Assembly (NCBI RefSeq): GCF_037482165.1
Contig: NZ_CP148048.1
Location: forward strand, 496,001 to 560,000
From: Parvimonas micra
GTDB taxonomy: Bacteria; Bacillota; Clostridia; Tissierellales; Peptoniphilaceae
Direction: 5' to 3'
DNA length: 64,000 nucleotides
Part shown: positions 35,491 through 45,164 of the stretch, piece by piece
Layout: every line of letters starts with the position of its first letter
Numbering within the stretch: the stretch's first letter is position 1
The notes under the pieces: generated by a model
What the model was told of the DNA's origin: nothing
Seen by the model: the letters and a program-made list of their open reading frames with translations, nothing else
The model's database searches: none
Program-made: the position numbers and the translations under genes

Positions 35491-37710
35491 ATGAAATTAA
35501 CAGGAGAAGTTATAAAGGTCAGATATGTAAATGAAGAAAATGGATATTCTGTTTTTGACTTGAATACAAGTGATGGTGAAATCAAAATTGTAGGAATTTT
35601 TGATTCTGTTAATGTTGGAGAAAGTTTAGAAGTTGAAGGGGAGTTCACATATGATAACAAATATGGAGAACAGCTTAATGTAACTTCTTATCAAAAAAAA
35701 TTACCTAGTTCTATTACTGAAATTCAAAAATATTTAGCTAGCGGAATTATTTCTACTATTGGAACTAAGAATGCAAGTTATATTGTAGAGCAATTTGGAA
35801 AAGAAAGTTTAAATATAGTTTTTGATGAAACTGATAGATTGATTGAAGTTAGAGGGATTGGAAAGAAGAGTATTGAGAAAATAAAAAAATCAGTTGAAGA
35901 ATTGAAATTTAGCAAAAATATTTTATTTCACCTTAGTGGGCTTGGTATAAGTTTAAGTTTATCTAAAAAGATTTATAATATTTTTCGTGAAAATACTTTA
36001 GAAGTTATTAATGAAAACCCATACAAACTGATTAAAAATGTAAAGGGTATTGGTTTTTTAAAAGCTGATGAAATAGCTTTAAAGAATAATTTAGATAAAA
36101 ATAGTCCTTATAGAATTGAATCAGCTATTATTTACGTTTTAAATCAAAAATCCATAAATTTTGGACATGTTTACTATCCTAAGGAAAAACTTACCGATGA
36201 AGTTTCTAAACTAATAGGAGTTGAAAAAGAACTTATAGAACCTGTATATATGAATTTACTTTTATCTTCTGAAATAGTTATAGACAATTCATTTGAAGAA
36301 TCAAATGTTTATTTAGATTATTTATATGTTTCTGAAAGCTTTATTGCAAGTAAACTAGCAAAAATGGCTTTAAATGAAGATTTTAAGATTCTATTTGACA
36401 TTGATAAGGAGATTAAAACTGCAATCAAAAGTTTGTCCATAAAACTGTCAGATATTCAGATAAATGCTATAAGCTCTTGTTTTAAAGAAAATATTTCTAT
36501 TATAACTGGTGGTCCGGGCACAGGGAAAACCACAATAATAAATACAATATCAAAGATATATTTAGATAATGGATATAATATTTCTCTTTGTGCTCCAACA
36601 GGTAGAGCTGCAAAAAGAATCGAAGAAACTACAGGGATAGAAGCCAAGACTATTCATAGAATGTTAGGATATATTCCAAGTAGTTATGATGATATTGGAC
36701 ATTTCGAATATAATGAAGATAATCCTTTGGATACTGATGCAATTATTATTGATGAGATGAGTATGGTTGATGTAGTTCTTTTTGAAAAACTTTTAAGAGG
36801 AGTGAAAGATAATACGAGATTAGTAATTGTAGGCGATGTTGATCAGCTTCCAAGTGTCGGTGCAGGAAATGTCTTAAGGGATTTAATTAATTCCAAAAAG
36901 ATAAAATATACAAAACTTGTTGATATTTTTAGACAATCCGAAAGTAGTAATATAATTGTTAATGCTCACAAAATAAATAATGGGCAAGAGCCAATTTTAA
37001 ATGAAAAAAATAGTGATTTTTTCTTTTTAAAAACTGAAACACCAGTAATTACCAGAAATGTTGTAGTTGATTTGATTAGTAAAAGACTTCCGAAAGCCTA
37101 TGGTTATGATTTTTCTAAAGATATTCAAATTCTTACTCAAAGCAGAAAAGGAATCTGTGGAGTTTTTGAATTAAATAGATTGTTACAGGATATTTTAAAT
37201 CCGAAAATTGAAACAATTGATGAACTATTAGTTGGTAATAAACTTTTTCGTGTAAATGATAAAGTTATGCAAACTAAAAATAATTATAATCTTTCTTTTT
37301 TTGATTCTGACGGAGAAGAAAATTTTGGTGTATATAATGGAGATATGGGACATATTATTTTTATTGATAAATCGAGTAAGAAGTTGACAGTTAAAATGGA
37401 TGATAATAGGGTTATAGATTATACCTTAGAAGATTTAGATAATTTAGAATTAGCTTATGCAATAACTATACATAAGTCTCAAGGTTCTGAATTTAAATCT
37501 GTAATTATTCCTATGTTTGATGGATATAGACTACTTCAAACTAGAAATTTATTATATACTGCAATTACAAGAGCTAAGGAAAATATTGTACTAGTTGGAG
37601 ATAAGAATGTTATGAACAATATGATTAGAAACAATACTATAAATAGCAGATATTCTAATTTGGAAAATAGGATAAAACATTTTTACGGTCTTGTAGAGGA
37701 ATTGTTGTAA
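35491..37710 (+). CDS. recD2: RecD2-type ATP-dependent DNA helicase
   Basis: A 739-aa SF1B helicase. The N-terminal region has tandem helix-hairpin-helix-like segments (VRGIGKKSIEKIKKSVEEL; NVKGIGFLKADEIAL) and an OB-like start, then the helicase core: Walker A GGPGTGKTT, DEMSMVD, GDVDQLPSVGAGNVL, and the C-terminal TIHKSQGSEF and YTAITRAKE. RecD2 proteins unwind 5' to 3' and act in recombination or mismatch processing without RecBC. AGGAG precedes the ATG. The stop overlaps the comF start by one base. Confidence 0.93.
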   Translation: MKLTGEVIKVRYVNEENGYSVFDLNTSDGEIKIVGIFDSVNVGESLEVEGEFTYDNKYGEQLNVTSYQKKLPSSITEIQKYLASGIISTIGTKNASYIVEQFGKESLNIVFDETDRLIEVRGIGKKSIEKIKKSVEELKFSKNILFHLSGLGISLSLSKKIYNIFRENTLEVINENPYKLIKNVKGIGFLKADEIALKNNLDKNSPYRIESAIIYVLNQKSINFGHVYYPKEKLTDEVSKLIGVEKELIEPVYMNLLLSSEIVIDNSFEESNVYLDYLYVSESFIASKLAKMALNEDFKILFDIDKEIKTAIKSLSIKLSDIQINAISSCFKENISIITGGPGTGKTTIINTISKIYLDNGYNISLCAPTGRAAKRIEETTGIEAKTIHRMLGYIPSSYDDIGHFEYNEDNPLDTDAIIIDEMSMVDVVLFEKLLRGVKDNTRLVIVGDVDQLPSVGAGNVLRDLINSKKIKYTKLVDIFRQSESSNIIVNAHKINNGQEPILNEKNSDFFFLKTETPVITRNVVVDLISKRLPKAYGYDFSKDIQILTQSRKGICGVFELNRLLQDILNPKIETIDELLVGNKLFRVNDKVMQTKNNYNLSFFDSDGEENFGVYNGDMGHIIFIDKSSKKLTVKMDDNRVIDYTLEDLDNLELAYAITIHKSQGSEFKSVIIPMFDGYRLLQTRNLLYTAITRAKENIVLVGDKNVMNNMIRNNTINSRYSNLENRIKHFYGLVEELL

Positions 37711-38351
37711 TGATAAAAAAATTTTTAAAAAGTTTCTTTTTTAATGAAGATTATTGTTTTTTCTGTAAAGATAATATTGTAAAAGACTTTTATTTGTGTG
37801 AGGATTGTATATCCAAAATCAGAAAATATGATAAGGAAATTTTTAATGATTATGGTGAGAATTGTTTTAAAAAAGATATTTTATTCTATTATTCTGGAAT
37901 ACTAAAGACAAAAGTTAAGGAATTTAAGTTTGAAAATGGAGTATATTTAAAAAATCCTTTTGGAAAGTTGATATATGACAATTTAGATAAATCTTTGCTT
38001 GAAAAGATAGATTATATTGCTTATGTTCCTTCAAGTAAAAAGAAAATTAAACTTAGAGGATATAATCATTCAAAACTTCTTGCAGAGGAAATTTCAAAGT
38101 ACTCAAACATACAGTTGTTTGATAATCTTCATAAGATAAAAAATACAAAATCACAACATTTTTTATCCCTTGAAGAAAGAAGCGTAAATTTAAAAAATTC
38201 TTTTTTAGTTGATTGTGATTTAACGGGAAAGAATATTTTACTATTAGATGATATACATACAAGTGGTGCAACAATTGATGAATGCTATAAAGAATTAAAA
38301 AAGTCTAATTGTAATTTTGTATGGGCTGTATGCTTATGTGGAGTTTATTAA
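37710..38351 (+). CDS. comF: ComF-family phosphoribosyltransferase-like protein
   Basis: A 213-aa ComF-like protein. The N terminus has a four-cysteine zinc motif CFFCKDN...LCEDC (about residues 17-34). The C-terminal half has the PRPP loop LLLDDIHTSGATIDEC and YVPSSKKKIKLRGYNHSKLLA. ComF takes part in DNA uptake during transformation. Together with comEC at the left edge it suggests a competence pathway. The start overlaps the recD2 stop (TAATG), so translation is probably coupled. A terminator follows. Confidence 0.88.
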   Translation: MIKKFLKSFFFNEDYCFFCKDNIVKDFYLCEDCISKIRKYDKEIFNDYGENCFKKDILFYYSGILKTKVKEFKFENGVYLKNPFGKLIYDNLDKSLLEKIDYIAYVPSSKKKIKLRGYNHSKLLAEEISKYSNIQLFDNLHKIKNTKSQHFLSLEERSVNLKNSFLVDCDLTGKNILLLDDIHTSGATIDECYKELKKSNCNFVWAVCLCGVY

Positions 38352-38362
38352 TATTTATAATT

Positions 38363-38390
38363 AAGTAAGTTATTTTTAACTTGCTTTTTT
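38363..38390 (+). terminator. Terminator after comF
   Basis: AAGTAAGTTA (38363-38372), loop TTTT, TAACTTGCTT (38377-38386), then a T-run. Confidence 0.82.
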
Positions 38391-38520
38391 ATTGTTAAAA
38401 TACAATATTTCTAAATTTAACTAACTTAAAATGGCATAAAAAACTATGTTTAAAAATAATTTAGATATATTATTTTTAAAAATTTTGTTATAAAAAGTCG
38501 AAAAAAAGTCATTATTATAA

Positions 38521-38549
38521 TTGTAAACAGTTTTCTAAAATGATATAAT
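38521..38549 (+). promoter_or_regulatory. Promoter of the phnD operon
   Basis: -35 TTGTAA (38521-38526), 17-base spacer, extended -10 TGATATAAT (38541-38549). The upstream 38391-38520 is AT-rich without visible features. Confidence 0.75.
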
Positions 38550-38598
38550 ATAAGGGCAAATCATACAATTTATGTTTCACTAATATATAGGGGGAATT

Positions 38599-39651
38599 AT
38601 GAAAATATTTAAAAAAATTTTAATTTCATCTTTGGCACTTGTTTTAAGTGCAGGACTTCTTGTGGGCTGTGGCTCTAAAAAAGAAGAAAAAAAATCTGCT
38701 GATGGAAAAATAACTATTGAAAAACTTACAATTGGTTTTGTACCTTCAAGAGAACCGTCAGAAATAGTTACTGCAACTGAACCTTTAAAGAATTTATTAA
38801 AGGAACAATTAGCAAAAGAAGGATATGATGTTAAAAATGTTGAAATAACAGTTGGAACAAGTTTTGAAGCGGTAGGAGAAGGACTTAATGCTGGAACACT
38901 TGATATTGGATTTATTCCAGCGGGAACTTATGTTTTATATAGAGATGGAGCGGAAGTTCTTTTGACTGCTACTAGAAAAGGACTTTCTGTAAATGATGAT
39001 TCTGCTAAGGTTTGGAACGAACAAAAACCTACAAAGAAAACAGAAGATCAAGTTACTTCTTATAGAGCATTAATTATTGCTGGACCATCTGAAAAAGGAC
39101 AAGCTATAGCTAAAAAAGTAAATGCTGGAGAAAAATTAACTTGGGATGATGTAAAAGATTTAAAATGGAGTGTTATGAATCCAACTTCACCTGCAGGATA
39201 TATTTACCCAACTCTTTGGTTAAATGAAAATTTTGGAAAAACTATTAAAGATTTAGGAAATAATGCAATTTTAAGTGATTCTTACGGCTCTGCTTTTGCT
39301 AGACTTGCTTCAGGTCAAGTAGATGTACTTTGTACATATGCTGATGCTAGACTTGACCAAGAAAAGAAATGGACTGAAAATTATGGAAGAAAAACATCAA
39401 TTTGGGAAGAAACAAATCTAATTGGTGTTACAACTCCTATATATAATGATACTGTAAGTGTTTCTAAAAAATCTAAGAATATAACACCCGAATTCAAAAA
39501 AGCTCTTGAAAAATCACTTATTGAAATAGCTAAAACTGAAGAAGGAAAAAAAGTTATATCTGTTTATAGTCATGAAGGTTATCAACCAGCAAAGGATAGT
39601 GACTACGATAATGAAGCAAAAGCTCAAGATATTGTAAAAAAATTAAAATAA
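38599..39651 (+). CDS. phnD: Phosphonate/phosphite-type ABC substrate-binding lipoprotein (PhnD family)
   Basis: A 350-aa lipoprotein (lipobox LVGC, Cys24) of the PhnD family, with KLTIGFVPSREPSEIVTATE, the GTLDIGFIPAGTYVLY segment and a MNPTSPAGYIYPTLWL segment that shapes the anion-binding pocket. It should bind a phosphonate, phosphite or phosphate ester outside the cell and deliver it to the PhnC-PhnE proteins encoded next. Substrate is not deducible. GGGGGAATT precedes the ATG. A GNRA-loop terminator lies directly after the gene. Confidence 0.9.
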   Translation: MKIFKKILISSLALVLSAGLLVGCGSKKEEKKSADGKITIEKLTIGFVPSREPSEIVTATEPLKNLLKEQLAKEGYDVKNVEITVGTSFEAVGEGLNAGTLDIGFIPAGTYVLYRDGAEVLLTATRKGLSVNDDSAKVWNEQKPTKKTEDQVTSYRALIIAGPSEKGQAIAKKVNAGEKLTWDDVKDLKWSVMNPTSPAGYIYPTLWLNENFGKTIKDLGNNAILSDSYGSAFARLASGQVDVLCTYADARLDQEKKWTENYGRKTSIWEETNLIGVTTPIYNDTVSVSKKSKNITPEFKKALEKSLIEIAKTEEGKKVISVYSHEGYQPAKDSDYDNEAKAQDIVKKLK

Positions 39652-39682
39652 TGATGAATTAATTAAATTGTGTGAGTATTAG

Positions 39683-39706
39683 GGAGAGAGAAATCTCTCC
39701 TTTTTT
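39683..39706 (+). terminator. Intrinsic terminator between phnD and phnC
   Basis: GGAGAGA (39683-39689), loop GAAA, TCTCTCC (39694-39700), then TTTTTT. It lies inside the operon, so most transcripts should end after phnD. Confidence 0.88.
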
Positions 39707-39728
39707 AACAAAATATATGGAGAAAAAA

Positions 39729-40484
39729 ATGATAGAATTTAAAAAAGTTAGTAAAGTTTATCCTAATGGTACAAAGGGATTAATAGATGTCGATTTAAAA
39801 ATAGATCAGGGAGAGTTTGTAGCGATTATAGGACTTTCTGGATCAGGTAAATCTACATTAATTAGATGTGTCAATAAGATGCATGAAATTACTTCAGGAG
39901 AATTAATTGTAAATGATGTTGATGTAAAAAAATTAAGTGGATCAGATATTAGAAAGTTTCGAAGAAAAATTGGAATGATTTTTCAATCTTTCAACTTAGT
40001 TACAAGAACTACAGTTATAAAAAATGTTTTAACTGCATTTGTTCCGGATTTAACAGGTTTTAGAAAATTTTTTGGGATATTTCCTAAGGAATGCAAGATA
40101 AAATCTTTAGAAGCTTTAGATAAAGTAGATATGTTGGAAAAAGCTTATGTAAGAGTTGACCAACTTTCGGGAGGTCAACAACAAAGAGTAGCTTTAGCAA
40201 GAGCCTTAGGTCAAAACCCTCAAATTATTTTAGCCGATGAACCAGTTGCCGCTCTAGATCCTGTAACTTCAAATCAAGTTATGGAAGATTTTAGAAAAAT
40301 TAATAAAGAAAATAATATTACAATTTTAATTAATATTCATGACGTAGATTTAGCTTTAAAATATTGTGATAGAGTTGTTGGAATAAACAAAGGTAGAATT
40401 GTTTATGATGGATCAGCAAGTGATATTACAAAGGAAATCTTAGATAAAATTTACCAAAAAGATTTATTTGAAACTGGAGAATAA
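39729..40484 (+). CDS. phnC: Phosphonate-type ABC transporter ATPase
   Basis: A 251-aa ATPase with Walker A GLSGSGKST, the ABC signature LSGGQQQRVALARAL, Walker B ILADEPVAALDP and a switch His in INIHDVD. It energises import through the two permeases downstream. The ATG at 39729 has GGAG at 39719-39722; an in-frame upstream start at 39672 would lie in the terminator hairpin and is rejected. The stop is followed after one base by the permease start. Confidence 0.93.
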   Translation: MIEFKKVSKVYPNGTKGLIDVDLKIDQGEFVAIIGLSGSGKSTLIRCVNKMHEITSGELIVNDVDVKKLSGSDIRKFRRKIGMIFQSFNLVTRTTVIKNVLTAFVPDLTGFRKFFGIFPKECKIKSLEALDKVDMLEKAYVRVDQLSGGQQQRVALARALGQNPQIILADEPVAALDPVTSNQVMEDFRKINKENNITILINIHDVDLALKYCDRVVGINKGRIVYDGSASDITKEILDKIYQKDLFETGE

Positions 40485-40485
40485 T

Positions 40486-41307
40486 ATGAAAAATATATTT
40501 GATACCATATTTCCAAAAGAAAAGATAACTTTAGATAATGGAAAAGTTGCTTTCAGGCCACGTTCAAAAACTCCTTTAATTACAGTTATCGTAATTTTTT
40601 TAATGTATATTTCAGTAAAGGTTACTGGTTTTAATTTTGAAGTATTTAAAAATTTTGGAAACTTTTTTAATATTTTAAAAGGGATGATTCCACCTGATTT
40701 TAGTTATTCTAAAGAAGTTTTAACTCCACTTTTTGATACTATAAAAATGTCTTTGATGGGGTCGTTTTTAGGAGCATTAGTTTCATTACCTATTGCAATT
40801 TTAGCTTCCAGCAATATAACTAAAAATAAATTTGTAAATGGATTTTTTAAATTATTTTTAAGTATTTTAAGAACTCTACCTTCTCTTGTTTGTGCTTTAA
40901 TAGCAACTTATATATGGGGTCTTGGTACTTTTGCAGGAACTGTCGCAATCTTTATTTTTTCATTATCTTATGTTGGAAAATTATTGTATGAGTCAATTGA
41001 AACTGTTGATATGGGTGCTTTTGAATGTATGGAATCTATGGGATTTACTAAATTCTATGCTTTTAGATATGCTATATTACCAGTTGTTTTACCTTCATAT
41101 ATTTCAACAGCATTATTCAACTTTGAAGGTAATGTTAGATATGCAGCAATTTTAGGTTATGTTGGTGCAGGCGGTATCGGTATGATTTTGAATGAAAAAC
41201 TCGGTTGGAGAGAATATTCAAAAGTTGGTACTATAGTATTTTTATTACTTTTAACTGTTTTTGTAATAGAAATTATAAGTGAACATTTTAGAGGAAGGTT
41301 GGAGTAA
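40486..41307 (+). CDS. phnE: Phosphonate-type ABC transporter permease 1
   Basis: A 273-aa inner-membrane permease with about six helices and the binding-protein-dependent loop EALE-like segment ETVDMGAFECMESMGFTKFYA that contacts the ATPase. ATG 40486 has GGAG (40476-40479) upstream. The stop overlaps the next permease start (TAATGG), so both are translated together, as expected for a heterodimeric channel. Confidence 0.9.
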   Translation: MKNIFDTIFPKEKITLDNGKVAFRPRSKTPLITVIVIFLMYISVKVTGFNFEVFKNFGNFFNILKGMIPPDFSYSKEVLTPLFDTIKMSLMGSFLGALVSLPIAILASSNITKNKFVNGFFKLFLSILRTLPSLVCALIATYIWGLGTFAGTVAIFIFSLSYVGKLLYESIETVDMGAFECMESMGFTKFYAFRYAILPVVLPSYISTALFNFEGNVRYAAILGYVGAGGIGMILNEKLGWREYSKVGTIVFLLLLTVFVIEIISEHFRGRLE

Positions 41308-42128
41308 TGGAAATGGTGAATTCAAAAGTAGAAGAAAAATTAAAAAAAGAGCCAAAATCATATACTTATATCATTGCAGTTATTGTAATAGTTTTAGGAC
41401 TTTTAGTTTGGTCAGCAATGTCCATTAAAAAAGGCGATGATGTAAAAGACTCAATGACAATTGCTAAAAATATTATAAATGGTATATTACATCCTGATTT
41501 GGAATTTCTTTTTAGATTCGATAGTAAAGGTGTAATTTATTTGCTTTTTGAAACAATGTGTATTGCATTTTTAGGTACAATAATTGGAGCAATTATTTCT
41601 ATTCCTTTTGCATTCATTTCTGCAAAGAAAATTGTTTCAAAATATGTAGCTGTAATTGGAAGATTTTTTACAATGTGCGTTAGAACTGTTCCGGCTTTTA
41701 TCTACGGACTTATGTTTATAGGCGTTACTGGGCCCGGAGCATTGGCAGGTGTATTTACAATGTCAGTTGTTTCAATAGGAATGGTTACTAAATTGTATAT
41801 AGATGTTATAGAAGATTTAGATTTTGGTATTATCGAATCTCTTTCAGCGATTGGATGTACTAAAATTGAGCAAATAAGATATGGAATTTTACCACAAATT
41901 TATTCAAAATTAATTTCTATTGTTATTTATAGATTTGATATGAATTTAAGAGATGCATCTGTTCTTGGACTTGTTGGAGCAGGTGGAATCGGGGCACCAC
42001 TTATTTTTGCGATGAATAATTATCGTTGGAATGAAGTTGGGTCAATTTTAGTTGGAATAATTATTTTAGTTTTAATTATAGAAGTTTTTTCAAATAATGT
42101 AAGAAGAAAATTAGCGAGGGGATATTAA
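41307..42128 (+). CDS. phnE: Phosphonate-type ABC transporter permease 2
   Basis: A 273-aa permease, paralogue of the gene before it, with the coupling loop DVIEDLDFGIIESLSAIGCTKIEQI and about six helices (coupling loop quoted from about residue 170). The start is ATG 41307 (overlapping the previous stop) or ATG 41313; GGAG at 41300 fits the second spacing slightly better. Its own stop overlaps the start of the nucleotidase-like gene, so the four transport genes and that enzyme form one translation-coupled unit. Confidence 0.9.
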   Translation: MEMVNSKVEEKLKKEPKSYTYIIAVIVIVLGLLVWSAMSIKKGDDVKDSMTIAKNIINGILHPDLEFLFRFDSKGVIYLLFETMCIAFLGTIIGAIISIPFAFISAKKIVSKYVAVIGRFFTMCVRTVPAFIYGLMFIGVTGPGALAGVFTMSVVSIGMVTKLYIDVIEDLDFGIIESLSAIGCTKIEQIRYGILPQIYSKLISIVIYRFDMNLRDASVLGLVGAGGIGAPLIFAMNNYRWNEVGSILVGIIILVLIIEVFSNNVRRKLARGY

Positions 42129-43630
42129 TGGCTTTTAAAATTTTATCTACCACTGATGTTCATGGTAATTTACTGGCATATAATTTTGTAAACTCTGCTA
42201 TAGCAAATAAAGGACTTTCAAGGTTTTCGACTTTTTTAGAAGAGGAAAGAAAAAAGGGGAAAGTAATTTATGTTGATAATGGAGATATAAATCAAGGAAC
42301 ACCTTTGGTAACTTATGCTAATGCTAATTTAAAAGAAAATATTGTTGCTAAAGCTCTTAATTATTTACATTGTGATTATATTAATATAGGAAATCACGAT
42401 TTTAACTATGGTAGTGAGTTTTTATATAATTATGTTAAAGAAACCAATGCAAAATGTATTACCGGTAATGTAAAGTATAAAAATAAAAAATTTGGAAGTA
42501 CAGATATTATTGATATAGATAATAAAAAAGTTGCACTAATCGGAGTTGTAACTGACTATATTGACCATTGGGAAAATCCTAAAAATTTAGAAAATTTGGA
42601 AATTTTAAATGTTTTTGAAACTGTTAAAAACTCAGTTGAGGTTGTTAGAGATAAGGTTGATTATGTTGTAGTTTTTTATCATGGCGGTTTTGAAAGAGAC
42701 TTAGAAAGTGGGAATCCTACCGAAAACTTGACAGGAGAAAATGTCGGTTATGAGATTTGTGATAAAATTTCCGGAATAGATGTTTTAGTTACAGGACATC
42801 AACATAGGACTTTAACAGGAAAGATAAAAGATACTTTTGTAATACAATGTGCAGATGGATGTGCAACTTGTATGGAAATTTTATTTGATGAAAATATTTC
42901 AGTTAATCTTAAAGATATTTCAGAATATGAAATTGATTCTGAAATGGAAGAAAAATTTAAAGAAGTTTTAAATGAAACTGAAAAATGGTTGGATGTAGAA
43001 ATTGGTAGTTGTAATAAAGAAATGTATATTTCTGATACAAAGTCTGCTCAATTGGAAAAACATTCAATTACAAGTTTTATAAACAAAATTCAAAAGGAAA
43101 CTATGGGAGCGGATATTTCTTCTTGTTGTCTTTTTGAAGTTATGCCCGGTTTTGGTAAAAATTTAAGATATAGAGATATAATTTTAAATTATCCATTCCC
43201 AAATACATTAGTTTTAAAAGAAATGAGCGGGCAAAATATTTTAGATTATTTAACGCAGCTTTCAACTTACTGGATAGTGAAAGACAATAGAATTGATATT
43301 AATCCAAAGTTTTTATATCCAAAAAGAGAGATGTATAATTATGATATGCTTGATGGAATAGAATATACAATGAACATTTCAAAAAATGGAAAAAATTTCA
43401 TAACAGACGTAAAAGTTGATGGAGACGAGCTGATTTTAGATAAAAAATATAAACTTGTATTAAATAATTATAGAGCGACAGGAGGAGGAAATTTTTCGTT
43501 TTTCCCAGAACTTAAAACTCTTAAAGAAGATACGAGGGATATCGCCGAAGTTTTGATTGATTATGTAAAAGATAATAATTATGTTAAAATTGAGGACAAG
43601 AATAATATAAAATTAAAAATAGTAGATTAG
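42128..43630 (+). CDS. Cytosolic 5'-nucleotidase/cyclic phosphodiesterase-family metallophosphatase
   Basis: A 500-aa calcineurin-like enzyme with a 5'-nucleotidase C-terminal domain. Metal-site motifs are complete: TTDVHGNL, DNGDINQGTP, IGNHDFNYGSEF, VFYHGG and VTGHQHRTL. The C-terminal domain ends with VLNNYRATGGGNFSFFPEL, the substrate-binding segment. Related enzymes (UshA, CpdB) are secreted, but this one has no signal peptide, so it acts inside. As the last gene of the PhnD-C-E-E operon (start overlaps the permease stop), it probably dephosphorylates an imported phosphate ester such as a nucleotide; this is inference. Confidence 0.85.
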   Translation: MAFKILSTTDVHGNLLAYNFVNSAIANKGLSRFSTFLEEERKKGKVIYVDNGDINQGTPLVTYANANLKENIVAKALNYLHCDYINIGNHDFNYGSEFLYNYVKETNAKCITGNVKYKNKKFGSTDIIDIDNKKVALIGVVTDYIDHWENPKNLENLEILNVFETVKNSVEVVRDKVDYVVVFYHGGFERDLESGNPTENLTGENVGYEICDKISGIDVLVTGHQHRTLTGKIKDTFVIQCADGCATCMEILFDENISVNLKDISEYEIDSEMEEKFKEVLNETEKWLDVEIGSCNKEMYISDTKSAQLEKHSITSFINKIQKETMGADISSCCLFEVMPGFGKNLRYRDIILNYPFPNTLVLKEMSGQNILDYLTQLSTYWIVKDNRIDINPKFLYPKREMYNYDMLDGIEYTMNISKNGKNFITDVKVDGDELILDKKYKLVLNNYRATGGGNFSFFPELKTLKEDTRDIAEVLIDYVKDNNYVKIEDKNNIKLKIVD

Positions 43631-43633
43631 GTA

Positions 43634-43666
43634 AAAAGACTATTGCAATAGATGCAATAGTCTTTT
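43634..43666. terminator. Terminator after the nucleotidase-like gene
   Basis: GACTATTGCA (43638-43647), loop ATAGA, TGCAATAGTC (43653-43662), flanked by A- and T-runs. Confidence 0.88.
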
Positions 43667-43683
43667 ATATATAAAGAGAAAAT

Positions 43684-43710
43684 ACAAAAAGGTTGGAAAT
43701 TATTCCAACC
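43684..43710 (-). terminator. Terminator of the MATE gene (minus strand)
   Basis: GGTTGGAA (43691-43698), loop ATTA, TTCCAACC (43703-43710); on the minus strand it is followed by TTTTTGTATTTT. Confidence 0.85.
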
Positions 43711-43739
43711 TAAACTTTTAAAAATTCTATATCTTAATT

Positions 43740-45134
43740 TTATCTGTAAAATGATCCTTGTTGCCATCCGCCTTTTAAATATATTGCATGAGCAATCATA
43801 CTTACTAATACATTTGAAATTGCCATTGCAAGCCATATACCTGTTGCACCATAACTTGTAAAATTCTTGAAAAAAAGTATTAATGGAAGCCTTATTATCC
43901 AAAGTCTTATCATATCTATAGCCATTGAATACTTACTATTTCCAGAACCTTGGAAAAGTCCTTGATATACAAAAAACATATTTAACATTACAAGAGTTAT
44001 TAATGTATAGAACATATAACTATTTGCTTGTACCATAAGTACTGAATCTTTTGGTGCACTTATAAAGAAAGATAAAATTTCATATCTAAATATAAAACTA
44101 ATTATTGCAATTATAATTGACATAATAATTATAATAATAGAAGCTTTTTTAAATGTTTCTTTAACTCTCTTAATATTATTATTTCCTATATTTTGTCCAA
44201 TAATTGAAGTTATTGCTGAGCCTACTCCGCCTGGAGGAATATTTAAAAGTCCACTTATTCTATTTACCATTCCATAAGCGGCAACAGTTTCTGTTCCATA
44301 GCTTTGAATAAATGAGTTCATTATCATGAAACCTATGGCAGTTCCAACTTGCCCTATTACTGATGGTAAAGTAATTCTATAAATTCTTTTTAGAATATGT
44401 TTTTCCCATTTAATATATATTAAACTATTTAGGTTTAATTTAATAATATCTTTGTTTATTCTTAAATGAATAAATCCAACAATACACATTATTCCTTGTG
44501 TTAATACTGTTGCAACAGCCGCACCCTTTACTCCAAGTCCAAATCCTGAAATTGATGTAAAAGGAATTATATCAAAAATAAAAATCGGATTTAAAATCAT
44601 ATTTAATATAACACAAATTGTACTTATCATTGTAGGAATTGTGTTTTTGCCCTGAGCAGATAATATTGATGAATATATGTAGTAGAGAAATATAAATGGA
44701 ATTCCAAGATAGCTATATTTTAAATAGATTATACTATATTTTGCTAAATCTCCAGTTGCACCCATCATTTTTACTATCAAATCAGCACTAAAATATCCTA
44801 ACAACATAAATACTATAGAAAATAGTAAAGAAATATTAACTAAAGTATCCGCATATTTTTGTGCATGTAAATAATCTTTTCGACCTAATAATTGAGAAAT
44901 TAAAGATATAGCAGCTATTGACAGTCCAATCCCAATAGAATTAAATAAAAAAATAACAGGCCAAGTAAAACTTGTTGATGCAAATTCTGCTGTTCCTAAT
45001 TTTCCTAGCCAAAAGGCATCTGCAAGAGAGTATAACTGTTGAATAAAATTGTTTAAAATAATTGGAATGGATATTATTGCGATTATTTTGTAAATATTAC
45101 CATGTAGAATCATTTCGCTTCGTTCTTTTTTCAT
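43740..45134 (-). CDS. MATE-family efflux transporter
   Basis: A 464-aa membrane protein with about 12 helices in two similar halves. PIILNNFIQQLYSLADAFWLG in helix 1 (split here over residues about 23-43) and the matching second-half segment PSVIGQVGTAIGFMIMNSF are typical of the MATE family, which exports drugs or metabolites in exchange for Na+ or H+. The ATG at 45132-45134 has GGGAGGTG upstream; a longer in-frame start to 45197 would run through the promoter and its dyad and is rejected. Monocistronic. Confidence 0.88.
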   Translation of the reverse strand: MKKERSEMILHGNIYKIIAIISIPIILNNFIQQLYSLADAFWLGKLGTAEFASTSFTWPVIFLFNSIGIGLSIAAISLISQLLGRKDYLHAQKYADTLVNISLLFSIVFMLLGYFSADLIVKMMGATGDLAKYSIIYLKYSYLGIPFIFLYYIYSSILSAQGKNTIPTMISTICVILNMILNPIFIFDIIPFTSISGFGLGVKGAAVATVLTQGIMCIVGFIHLRINKDIIKLNLNSLIYIKWEKHILKRIYRITLPSVIGQVGTAIGFMIMNSFIQSYGTETVAAYGMVNRISGLLNIPPGGVGSAITSIIGQNIGNNNIKRVKETFKKASIIIIIMSIIIAIISFIFRYEILSFFISAPKDSVLMVQANSYMFYTLITLVMLNMFFVYQGLFQGSGNSKYSMAIDMIRLWIIRLPLILFFKNFTSYGATGIWLAMAISNVLVSMIAHAIYLKGGWQQGSFYR

Positions 45135-45164
45135 ACAACACCTCCCATAAAAATTTATACCTTT

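Noticed and set aside
39672-39728. Upstream start for phnC adding 19 residues
   Set aside because: The segment is the terminator hairpin between phnD and phnC; the ATG at 39729 has a good ribosome binding site.
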